Assembly (NCBI GenBank): GCA_016935915.1
Contig: JAFGQB010000206.1
Coordinates: 1 to 58,422, forward strand
Source of the DNA: Spirochaetota bacterium
Lineage (GTDB): Bacteria; Spirochaetota; GWE2-31-10; JAFGQB01
Length of the DNA: 58,422 nucleotides
Direction of reading: 5' to 3'
The position numbers were made by a program, and so were the translations under genes. This document shows positions 50,867 to 58,422 of this stretch, piece after piece. The notes under the pieces were generated by a model. The model had not been told where the DNA came from, searched no databases, and saw nothing but the letters and a program-made list of their open reading frames with translations. Positions within the stretch are counted from its first letter, which is position 1. Every line of letters starts with the position of its first letter.

Positions 50867-51713
50867 AATAAATTCATCAAAAATTTTAAATGCAATTGTT
50901 TTAATTTTTTTATTAATTATAAGTATTTTTTATGTATATCCAATCTTATGGTTGTTTGATGCTTCTTTAAGACCTTTAATAGATATATTTCAGGTGCCTC
51001 CTGCTCTTTTTAGCGGTTCTTTTGAAAAAATGTTTGGTATATATACATTTAATTCATTTATAAATTCTTTTTTAAACTGGGGGACAGGGATTGCACTTAT
51101 TAATTCGGTTCTAGTTACATGTTCTTCTATTATATTGACTGTTTTTGTCTGTTCTTTATGTTCATATGCTTTTGCTTTTATGAATTTTCCGGGTAAAAAA
51201 ATAATTTTTATATTTATTTTATCTACAATGATGCTGCCCCTGGCAACAATGATAGCGCCTTATTACAGAGTTTTGCAAAAACTTGGTCTTACAAATAAGC
51301 TTATAGGCTTAATAATACCGTATGCGGCATACCCTCTCGGTGTTTTTTTATTAAAGCAGTATTTTATAAAAATACCGGTTTCGTTGATTGAAGCAGCTAA
51401 AATTGATGGTGCTGGATATTTCAGGATATGGTTAAGGATCATTATGCCTTTATCCAAGCCTGCTTTAGCTGCTTTTGCAATAATTCAGTTTAAAGAGGTT
51501 TGGAATGACTTTTTAATTCCCATGATTGTTTTAAGGAGCGGCAGCCTTTTCACTCTGCCGATAAAGCTTCAGCTTATGGATAGCCAGACTTTTAATAAAC
51601 CTTATGATGCAATTATTGCAACAGGATTTATAACAGCAATCATTCCAATTATATTTTTTTTGATCTTTCAAAGATATTTTATTGAAGGCTTGACAGGCGG
51701 AATAAAGGGATGA
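50856..51713 (+). CDS. ABC transporter permease 2 (MalG type)
   Basis: A 285-residue permease with six helices and the EAA-loop [20 protein letters not shown]. The end ([12 protein letters not shown]) is typical of MalG-type permeases. No ATP-binding gene follows, so a shared MsmX/UgpC-type ATPase encoded elsewhere is needed. Confidence 0.9.
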   Translation: MRIKINSSKILNAIVLIFLLIISIFYVYPILWLFDASLRPLIDIFQVPPALFSGSFEKMFGIYTFNSFINSFLNWGTGIALINSVLVTCSSIILTVFVCSLCSYAFAFMNFPGKKIIFIFILSTMMLPLATMIAPYYRVLQKLGLTNKLIGLIIPYAAYPLGVFLLKQYFIKIPVSLIEAAKIDGAGYFRIWLRIIMPLSKPALAAFAIIQFKEVWNDFLIPMIVLRSGSLFTLPIKLQLMDSQTFNKPYDAIIATGFITAIIPIIFFLIFQRYFIEGLTGGIKG

Positions 51714-51726
51714 TAGGGTAAATAAT

Positions 51727-54150
51727 ATGAAATTCGGTTATTTTGATGACAAAAACAGAGAATATGTAATCAATACTCCTAAAACTCCTATGCCTTGGAT
51801 AAATTATCTTGGGGTAAAAGACTTGCATGGCATTGTTTCCAATACCGGTGGGGGATATTCATTTTACAAAGACGCCCGTCTTAGAAGGATTACCCGCTAC
51901 AGATATAACAATATTCCTGCAGATATGAATGGAAGGTATTTTTATATAATAGATAATGAATATATCTGGTCGCCTGGATGGAAGCCTGTTATGGCAGACC
52001 TTGATTTTTACGAATGCAGACATGGTCTGGGTTATACAAAAATTCTGTCTGAAAAAAACAGTGTTAAAAGCGAGTTGCTTATTTTCATACCGGAAAATGA
52101 TAACTGTGAAATTTATAATATAAAAATCAAAAATTTGTCTAAAGATGAAAAAGAGCTAAAAGTATTTTCCTTTATAGAATTTGCTTTATGGAATGCCTTT
52201 GATGATATGATAAATTTTCAAAGAAATTTAAACACTGGTGAAGTTGAAATAGAGGACAGCACTATTTATCATAAAACAGAATACCGTGAAAGAAGAAATC
52301 ATTTTTCTTTTTTTTCTGTTAACAGTAAAATTGATGGTTTTGATACTGACCGTAACGCTTTCTTGGGTAGTTTTGGCGCAATAAATAACGCTGAAGCGGT
52401 ACTTGGCGGGGAATCAAGGAATTCAATATGTTCTGGCTGGTATCCGATGGGATCTCACAATATTAATTTTGTTTTAAAACCTGATGAAGAGAAAGAGCTT
52501 ATCTTCATACTTGGTTATGTTGAAAATGAAGTTAATAAAAAATGGATAAAAAATGGAATAATCAATAAAACCAATGCAAAGCAGATCATGGAAAAGTATA
52601 AAACAGGTAATTCTGTAAAAAAAGAGATGGAAAAGTTAAAACTATTCTGGGAAAAATCCTTTTCAAATTTTAATATAAAAACAGATGATGAAAAGTTCGA
52701 CCGCATGGTAAATATATGGAATCCATATCAATGTGCGACTGTTTTTGGGGTTTCAAGAAGTGCTTCATTTTTCGAATCTGGTATTGGACGGGGCATTGGT
52801 TTCAGGGATTCAAATCAGGACATTTTAGCTTGTGTGAATTTTATTTCCTCAGATAAAATAAAGGAAAGAATAATTGATCTGGCTGCAACTCAGTTTCCAG
52901 ACGGCAGCACTTATCATCAATATCAGCCTTTGACAAAAAAAGGCAATTCGGACATAGGCAGTGGATTTAATGATGATCCTTTATGGCTTATTTTTTCAAC
53001 AGTGGCATATATTAAAGAAACAGGAGATTTTTCAATACTTTATGAACCTGTTGGATTTAATGATTCGGATGATAAATTTCCTCTTATGGAACACTTGAGG
53101 CGTTCTATCAATTTTACTATCAAAAACAAAGGTCCAAACGGATTGCCACTGATCGGCAGAGCAGACTGGAATGACTGCTTAAACTTGAACAGTTTTTCTG
53201 TAACACCAGATGAATCGTTTCAGACAACAGTCAACAAAGATGGAAGAGTTGCCGAATCAGTTTTTATTGCAGGAATGTTTGTTTTTATTGCACCTGAATA
53301 TACTAAATTATGTTCAATACTTAATTTGTATGAAGAAGCAAAATTTATTGATGAAGAAATTATTAAAATGAAAGATGCCATCATCAAAAAAGGCTGGGAT
53401 GGAGAATGGTTTTTACGAGCATATGATGATTTGGGAAATCCTGTCGGCTCAAAAAAATCCAGAGAAGGAAAAATATTTATTGAATCTCAGGGTATATGTT
53501 CTATGGCAAAAATAGGTCTGGTGGATGGCTATGTAAAAAAATCACTGGATTCTGTAAAAAAGTATCTTTCAACAGAGCATGGCATTAAACTTGTTTATCC
53601 TGCTTTCACTGAATATAGAAAGGAACTTGGTGAAATAACATCATATCCTCCAGGTTATAAGGAAAATGCAGGTATTTTTTGCCACAATAATCCTTGGATA
53701 ATTATTGGAGAAACAATTATCAATCGAGGAAATGAAGCTTTTGAATATTATAAGAAAATAACTCCAGCATACAGGGAAGATTTAAGCGATATTCATAAAA
53801 TGGAGCCCTATGTCTATGCACAGATGATAGCTGGAGATGATTCTGTAAATCATGGTGAAGCGAAAAATTCATGGCTGACCGGAGCTGCATCATGGACATA
53901 TATTACAGCAACCCAGTATATGCTCGGAATAAAACCAGATTATGACGGATTAATAATAAATCCTTCACTGCCTTGCGCCATAAAAAAAGCCGAAGTTTTA
54001 CGGAAATTTCGATCAGTAGAATATAGGATTATCATTGAAAATAAAATGAAGAAAAAAACAGTTTTAAAAAGCGATCTGGCAAAAATTGTTAAAGATAAAA
54101 TAATATATGATGATAATTATAAAAAGGTTACTGTTTTTTGTGAGGTATAG
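51727..54150 (+). CDS. GH94 family phosphorylase, cellobiose phosphorylase type
   Basis: An 807-residue cytoplasmic enzyme, the length of cellobiose phosphorylases, which split cellobiose with phosphate into glucose-1-phosphate and glucose. The N-terminus ([26 protein letters not shown]) is characteristic. The catalytic Asp lies in [12 protein letters not shown], and the phosphate site elements fit ([29 protein letters not shown]). The C-terminal [20 protein letters not shown] is also conserved. It lies 13 bp after the permease gene. Cellodextrin or other beta-glucoside phosphorolysis is possible too. Confidence 0.9.
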   Translation: MKFGYFDDKNREYVINTPKTPMPWINYLGVKDLHGIVSNTGGGYSFYKDARLRRITRYRYNNIPADMNGRYFYIIDNEYIWSPGWKPVMADLDFYECRHGLGYTKILSEKNSVKSELLIFIPENDNCEIYNIKIKNLSKDEKELKVFSFIEFALWNAFDDMINFQRNLNTGEVEIEDSTIYHKTEYRERRNHFSFFSVNSKIDGFDTDRNAFLGSFGAINNAEAVLGGESRNSICSGWYPMGSHNINFVLKPDEEKELIFILGYVENEVNKKWIKNGIINKTNAKQIMEKYKTGNSVKKEMEKLKLFWEKSFSNFNIKTDDEKFDRMVNIWNPYQCATVFGVSRSASFFESGIGRGIGFRDSNQDILACVNFISSDKIKERIIDLAATQFPDGSTYHQYQPLTKKGNSDIGSGFNDDPLWLIFSTVAYIKETGDFSILYEPVGFNDSDDKFPLMEHLRRSINFTIKNKGPNGLPLIGRADWNDCLNLNSFSVTPDESFQTTVNKDGRVAESVFIAGMFVFIAPEYTKLCSILNLYEEAKFIDEEIIKMKDAIIKKGWDGEWFLRAYDDLGNPVGSKKSREGKIFIESQGICSMAKIGLVDGYVKKSLDSVKKYLSTEHGIKLVYPAFTEYRKELGEITSYPPGYKENAGIFCHNNPWIIIGETIINRGNEAFEYYKKITPAYREDLSDIHKMEPYVYAQMIAGDDSVNHGEAKNSWLTGAASWTYITATQYMLGIKPDYDGLIINPSLPCAIKKAEVLRKFRSVEYRIIIENKMKKKTVLKSDLAKIVKDKIIYDDNYKKVTVFCEV

Positions 54151-54225
54151 GATTTATAATAACAGCATTATTTTTTTGTTTTTAAATAAATTTTATATTT
54201 TTAAAATTTAGATGTTAAATTATTG

Positions 54226-54316
54226 TTGACAATTATAGTTTGTTTACATATAATCAGTCAAAGTTGCGTTACCGTTAACGCAACTTTTAAATGATTATAT
54301 GCGTTAACGGTAACGC
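54226..54316 (+). promoter_or_regulatory. Promoter with two operators for the second importer operon
   Basis: TTGACA (54226-54231), a 17-bp spacer and TATAAT (54249-54254), a fully consensus promoter. Operators GCGTTACCGTTAACGC (54266-54281) and GCGTTAACGGTAACGC (54301-54316) follow, 35 bp apart. Confidence 0.88.
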
Positions 54317-54351
54317 ATATAATATAAAAAATTAGTTTTAAGGAGTTTGTT

Positions 54352-55635
54352 ATGAAAAAATTAATTAGTTTTATTACAGTAATTGTATTAACATTACTGG
54401 TTTTAGCTTCAGGTACTAAATTATATTCAAAAACCACTACTCTAACTTTTTGGACGTTTCAAGAACTGCATAAGCAGTTCATGGATGATGCAGTTGCAAA
54501 CTGGAACAAGCGAAATCCAAACAACCAGATAAAACTGGAAACCGAGGTTTATCCTTATGATGAAATGCACAATAAACTTTTGATTTCTCTGCAGTCAGGT
54601 ACAGGAGCACCTGATCTGTGTGATATTGAAATTAGTAAATTTGCAAATTATTTAAAAGGTAAAAACCCGTCTTTAATCCCTTTAAACAATATAATTAATC
54701 CTGTAAAGAGCAAGCTTATTATAGGGAGATTTGACAATTATGCAAAGGATGGAAATTATTACGGTATTGACTATCATGTAGGTGCAACTGTTATGTACTA
54801 TAACAAAGAATTTCTTGACAAAGCAAATGTTGATCCTGACAAAATAATTACATGGAAAGATTATGTTGAAGCCGGCAAAAAAGTTGTTGCAGCAACAGGT
54901 AAACCTATGACAACAATAGAAGTATCGGAACACTGGACATATTATCCTATGCTTATACAGGCTGGTTCCGATATTTTTGATAAAAAGGGAAATGTAATTC
55001 TTGATAATAAGAAAAATACGGAAGTTTTACAGTTTTTAAAAGACATGATTTATAAAGATAAGATTGCTATCGCTGCTCCTGGTGGTTTTCATCATGCTGA
55101 AGAATACTGGAATTTTATGAACAAAGGTGGTGCTGCATCTTTGATGATGCCTTTATGGTATATGGGCAGATTTGTTTCATATATGCCGGATTTAAAAGGT
55201 AAAATAATTGTTAGGCCTTTACCTGTTTGGGAAAAGGGCGGCAACAGATCATGTGGTATGGGTGGAACAGGAACTGTTGTTACAATACAGTCTAAAAATA
55301 AAGATATGGCTGTAAAACTTCTTGATTTTGCAAAACTTTCTAAAGATGGTGCTATTAAAACATGGACTGTTCTTGGGTTTGACCCGATAAGATGGGATGT
55401 CTGGGATGCACCTGAAATGAAAGCTGTCAATAAATTTACAGATTATTTTGGTAAAGGTATTTTTTCAATGCTCTTATCAATCAAAAATGAAATACCAGGT
55501 ACTATGATTACTGATAAATATCCTGCTGCAATAGACCTTTTAAAGAAAAATGTTTGTTTTAATGTTTTAAGCGCGCAAAGCCAGACCCCAGAAGAAGCCT
55601 TAAAACAGGCAGCCAATGAACTTAGAAAAAAATAG
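54352..55635 (+). CDS. ABC transporter sugar-binding protein 2
   Basis: A 427-residue family 1 binding protein with an N-terminal signal (MKKLISFITVIVLTLLVLAS, cleaved after about residue 25). The binding fold shows TLTFWTFQELHKQF, GTGAPDLCDIEISKF and YYGIDYHVGATVMYYNKEFL. It resembles arabinose/xylo-oligosaccharide-type binding proteins. The following permeases and GH51 gene suggest arabino-oligosaccharides. A hairpin after it probably keeps its level above that of the permeases. Confidence 0.88.
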   Translation: MKKLISFITVIVLTLLVLASGTKLYSKTTTLTFWTFQELHKQFMDDAVANWNKRNPNNQIKLETEVYPYDEMHNKLLISLQSGTGAPDLCDIEISKFANYLKGKNPSLIPLNNIINPVKSKLIIGRFDNYAKDGNYYGIDYHVGATVMYYNKEFLDKANVDPDKIITWKDYVEAGKKVVAATGKPMTTIEVSEHWTYYPMLIQAGSDIFDKKGNVILDNKKNTEVLQFLKDMIYKDKIAIAAPGGFHHAEEYWNFMNKGGAASLMMPLWYMGRFVSYMPDLKGKIIVRPLPVWEKGGNRSCGMGGTGTVVTIQSKNKDMAVKLLDFAKLSKDGAIKTWTVLGFDPIRWDVWDAPEMKAVNKFTDYFGKGIFSMLLSIKNEIPGTMITDKYPAAIDLLKKNVCFNVLSAQSQTPEEALKQAANELRKK

Positions 55636-55713
55636 TTTGGATAATAAAAATCAATAAATCAAGTATATGAAAAATTTTTTGTTATAAATATTGATAAAGA
55701 GTTATAAAATTAA

Positions 55714-55752
55714 AAGAACCGGAATACCATGTCGGTTTTCGGTTCTTATATT
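55714..55752 (+). terminator. Hairpin between binding-protein and permease genes
   Basis: AAGAACCG/CGGTTCTT around about 18 bases, followed by a short T-containing tract. In such operons a partial terminator or mRNA-stabilising hairpin here raises binding protein over permeases. Confidence 0.6.
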
Positions 55753-55775
55753 ATTTAATTTGGAGATAATTTAAA

Positions 55776-56714
55776 ATGCTTAAAATAGTAAATGAAATAA
55801 AAAAAGAATTAAATATTAAAAAAAAGAAAGAAATTTTCAATTCTGTAAAAATCATTCCCTATATTTTTGTTTCACCTTTTATTATTGCATTTTTACTTTT
55901 TTATTTATATCCCGTTATATCAACTATCAATATGAGTTTTCAGGAGATACTTGGACCGGGTGATGTAAAGTATATTCAATTTAAAAATTATATTAATCTT
56001 TTCAATCATGACTTTTATGATGCATTGATATTTAATTCATGGTACACTTTCTGGACTTTGGCAGTATTGATCCCCCTTCCTGTTTTTCTTGCAGTTTTAT
56101 TAAACAGCAAGTTGACTATAGGGAAAAATTTTTTCAGGTCTTCTTTTTTTATTCCGGCTCTTACTTCGGTTGTTGTAGCAGGCATTTTTTTCAGAATGTT
56201 TTTTGGGGGCATGGAAACTACAATACCCAATACTATATTAAAATTTTTTAAAATTAAGCCTATTGTATGGACATTTAAATATCATACTGCAATGATGGTA
56301 CTTGTAATAATTGCAACATGGCGCTGGCTTGGTGTAAATATTGTATATTTTCTTGCAGGCCTTCAGAATATATCGAATGATTTATATGAAGCGGCTACTA
56401 TTGACGGTGCAAATTTTTTTCAGAAATTTATTTATATAACTCTTCCCGGGCTTAAACCTGTAATAATCTATGTACTGACTATCAGCATTTATGCAGGTTA
56501 TGCGATGTTTGCTGAAAGTTACATACTCTATCCAAATGCTCGAACTCCCGGCAATATAGGACTTACATCAGTTTTATATCTTTATCAACAGGGTTTTGAC
56601 CATAATAATCTGGGATTTGCTTCTGCTATCGGAGTTACTCTGTTATTGATAATTTTTATCATAAATACTATCCAATTAAGATTTTTTGGATTATTTAAAA
56701 AGGCTGGTGATTAA
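55776..56714 (+). CDS. ABC transporter permease 3 (MalF type)
   Basis: A 312-residue permease with six helices; EAA-loop YEAATIDGANFFQKFIYITL. A cytoplasmic, Lys-rich N-terminus precedes the first helix. It pairs with the next permease. Confidence 0.9.
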   Translation: MLKIVNEIKKELNIKKKKEIFNSVKIIPYIFVSPFIIAFLLFYLYPVISTINMSFQEILGPGDVKYIQFKNYINLFNHDFYDALIFNSWYTFWTLAVLIPLPVFLAVLLNSKLTIGKNFFRSSFFIPALTSVVVAGIFFRMFFGGMETTIPNTILKFFKIKPIVWTFKYHTAMMVLVIIATWRWLGVNIVYFLAGLQNISNDLYEAATIDGANFFQKFIYITLPGLKPVIIYVLTISIYAGYAMFAESYILYPNARTPGNIGLTSVLYLYQQGFDHNNLGFASAIGVTLLLIIFIINTIQLRFFGLFKKAGD

Positions 56715-56715
56715 A

Positions 56716-57558
56716 ATGAAAATAAGCAGATTCAATCTTATTTCAAAAATTGTTATTTTTATAATAATGATGATTTTTACCATATTTGCTTTATTTCCAT
56801 TTTATTTTCTGATAAAATCATCACTCAAACCCGGTGTGGAAATTATGAGGTATGGAGTAACCTTTGATTTTAATTTTAAAGGTGTTAATCTTGATAATTA
56901 TCTGACTTTATTTACATCCCGTGACGGAATTTATTTTTACTGGTACTGGAACAGCATTGCCATAACAACATTTTTTACGGTTCTTTCTCTTTTTTTATCA
57001 TCTATGGTCGGTTACGGTTTTGCAAAATATGACTTTAAGATAAAAAATTTTTTATTTCTGCTTGTTCTCGGAGTTATGATGATTCCCGTTGAAATATTAA
57101 TTCTTCCTTTATATAAATTAACCATATTTCTTAAAATTATTAATACATACTGGGGCGTTATACTACCCTTTGCAGTGTCTCCTTTTGCAGTCTTTTTTTT
57201 CAGGCAATATGCATCAGATATTCCTAATGATTTTATGGATGCAGGCAGAATAGATGGCTGTAATGATTTTGGAATTTATTTTAAAATCATGGTTCCTTTA
57301 ATGAAGCCTGCTTTCGGTGCAATGGCTATATTACAGACTATGGGCAGCTGGAATAATTTTGTCTGGCCTCTTATAGCATTGCGATCAAATAAAATGTTCA
57401 CTCTTCCTATCGGGCTTTCTTCATTGCTTGCACCTTATGGCAATAATTATGATATGCTGATGGCAGGGGCGGTAATTGCTGTTATTCCCATTATCATAGT
57501 TTATCTTTTTTTTCAGAAATATTTTATTACAGGTCTGACAGGCGGCATTAAAGGTTAA
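56716..57558 (+). CDS. ABC transporter permease 4 (MalG type)
   Basis: A 280-residue permease with six helices; EAA-like loop MDAGRIDGCNDFGIYFKIMV and the end [12 protein letters not shown] use the ATG at 56716; a longer frame from 56686 overlaps the previous permease. No ATPase gene follows. Confidence 0.9.
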   Translation: MKISRFNLISKIVIFIIMMIFTIFALFPFYFLIKSSLKPGVEIMRYGVTFDFNFKGVNLDNYLTLFTSRDGIYFYWYWNSIAITTFFTVLSLFLSSMVGYGFAKYDFKIKNFLFLLVLGVMMIPVEILILPLYKLTIFLKIINTYWGVILPFAVSPFAVFFFRQYASDIPNDFMDAGRIDGCNDFGIYFKIMVPLMKPAFGAMAILQTMGSWNNFVWPLIALRSNKMFTLPIGLSSLLAPYGNNYDMLMAGAVIAVIPIIIVYLFFQKYFITGLTGGIKG

Positions 57559-57590
57559 TATTTTTTAATTTTTATATTGGAGTATAGATT

Positions 57591-58422
57591 ATGAAAAAGG
57601 TTAAATGTTTAATTGATAAAGATTATATTATTGGAAGTGTTGATCCGAAATTATACAGTTCATTTATTGAACACTTAGGTAGAGCTATATATACTGGGAT
57701 TTATGAACCAGATCATAAAACAGCCGATGAGCAGGGATTCAGAAAAGATGTCCTGACTTTAGTAAAAGAACTTGGTGTTGCACTAGTCAGATATCCGGGA
57801 GGTAATTTTTTATCAGGTTATAGATGGACAGACGGCATCGGTCCTAAAAAAGATAGACCCAAAAGACTTGATTATGCATGGCGGTCTATTGAAACAAATG
57901 AAATAGGGATTGATGAATTTGTTGACTGGTGCAAAAAAGCAGGGACAGAGGTTATGGCAGGTGTCAACTTAGGCACAGGGACACCACAGGATGCAGGTTA
58001 TATGCTGGAATATTGCAACTTTCCTGAAGGAACATATTGGAGTGATCTAAGAAAAGAAAACGGGCACAAAAAACCCCATAACATTAAATACTGGTGCCTT
58101 GGTAATGAAATGGATGGTCCATGGCAGATATGCCAGCTTACAGCAGATGAGTATGGCAGAAAAGCCCGTGAAACCGCTAAAATAATGAAATGGATTGATT
58201 CTGATATAAAACTGGTTGCATGCGGAAGTTCAACAACATGGATGCCTACATACCCTGAATGGGATAGAATAGTTTTAGAGCATGTTTATGATCAAGTTGA
58301 TTATATTTCACTTCATAGATATTATGAAAATGAAGGAAATATTGAAGATTTCTTAGCATCATTTGTAGATATGAATAATTTTATTCATACAATTACATCT
58401 GTTGCTGATTACGTTAAAGTCA
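57591..58422 (+). CDS. GH51 alpha-L-arabinofuranosidase, 3' end outside the window
   Basis: The first ~277 codons of a GH51 enzyme, which releases terminal arabinose from arabinan or arabinoxylan oligosaccharides in the cytoplasm. The N-terminus (SSFIEHLGRAIYTGIYEPDH) and VRYPGGNFLSGYRWTDGIGP are signature segments. The acid/base Glu is in WCLGNEMDGPWQ. The nucleophile Glu should lie beyond the end of the window. It has no signal peptide. It is the last visible gene of the second importer operon. Confidence 0.93.
   Translation, partial: MKKVKCLIDKDYIIGSVDPKLYSSFIEHLGRAIYTGIYEPDHKTADEQGFRKDVLTLVKELGVALVRYPGGNFLSGYRWTDGIGPKKDRPKRLDYAWRSIETNEIGIDEFVDWCKKAGTEVMAGVNLGTGTPQDAGYMLEYCNFPEGTYWSDLRKENGHKKPHNIKYWCLGNEMDGPWQICQLTADEYGRKARETAKIMKWIDSDIKLVACGSSTTWMPTYPEWDRIVLEHVYDQVDYISLHRYYENEGNIEDFLASFVDMNNFIHTITSVADYVKV

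Overview
The window is a chromosomal segment of an AT-rich, double-membraned, carbohydrate-degrading bacterium, interrupted by a complete Mu-like (transposable) prophage. The envelope evidence is a beta-barrel-type outer membrane protein ending in Phe, a CsgG/TolB-like secreted protein and a lipoprotein. Gene content and base composition would suit an anaerobic spirochaete or a relative, but there is no rRNA or other marker, so the lineage is a low-confidence guess.

Left host flank (1-1641): an isoprenylcysteine/phospholipid methyltransferase-type membrane enzyme, a short-chain dehydrogenase, and the 3' part of a membrane-protein gene. Prophage (1642-41879, 40,238 bp): it begins TGTA and ends TACA. 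It is bounded by a perfect 5-bp direct repeat TCTAT. Joining the flanks across one TCTAT restores an uninterrupted reading frame of about 268 codons, so the ends are fixed to the base. Right host flank (41880-58422): the 5' part of the interrupted gene, then a saccharide-use region.

Phage layout. A very AT-rich, leftward segment (2077-9446) lies between the left end and the repressor. It carries an ASCH protein, a PIN-GNAT-PUA-like fusion, a C5-methyltransferase/NgoFVII-like endonuclease/Vsr restriction-modification operon and four unknown genes. It looks like defence cargo. A repressor (9625-10080) and a divergent early promoter with palindromic operators follow. Then come the early genes: a secreted transglutaminase-like protein, a small HTH protein, a DUF3102 protein, MuA-like transposase, MuB-like ATPase, Gam, a tRNA-like RNA, small genes, GemA/gp16 and Mor. 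Two nearly identical late-promoter regions (18205-18328 and 25394-25541) start the lysis/terminase/portal/MuF block and the protease-to-tail block. The structural order is Mu-like: small and large terminase, portal, MuF, protease/scaffold, decoration, capsid, head-tail completion, sheath, tube, frameshifted chaperone, tape measure, baseplate hub/spike/W/J/gp48, tail spike.

Host saccharide region. A secreted GH28 glycosidase, an outer membrane protein, two ABC importers (each a solute-binding protein plus two permeases, no ATPase), a GH94 cellobiose-phosphorylase-type enzyme and the start of a GH51 arabinofuranosidase. Seven copies of a GCGTTAACGGTAACGC-type palindrome lie at the outer membrane gene and at both importer operons, pointing to one LacI-family regulator encoded elsewhere. 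Together the genes suggest extracellular attack on plant cell-wall pectin/arabinan and beta-glucan, uptake of oligosaccharides and intracellular breakdown.

Most unusual features: the tRNA-like RNA (16080-16167); the MuF frame with no usual start codon joined to the portal by an A10 run and carrying a toxin-like C-terminus; the defence cargo in the left arm; the hairpin-rich early leaders; and the duplicated late promoter.
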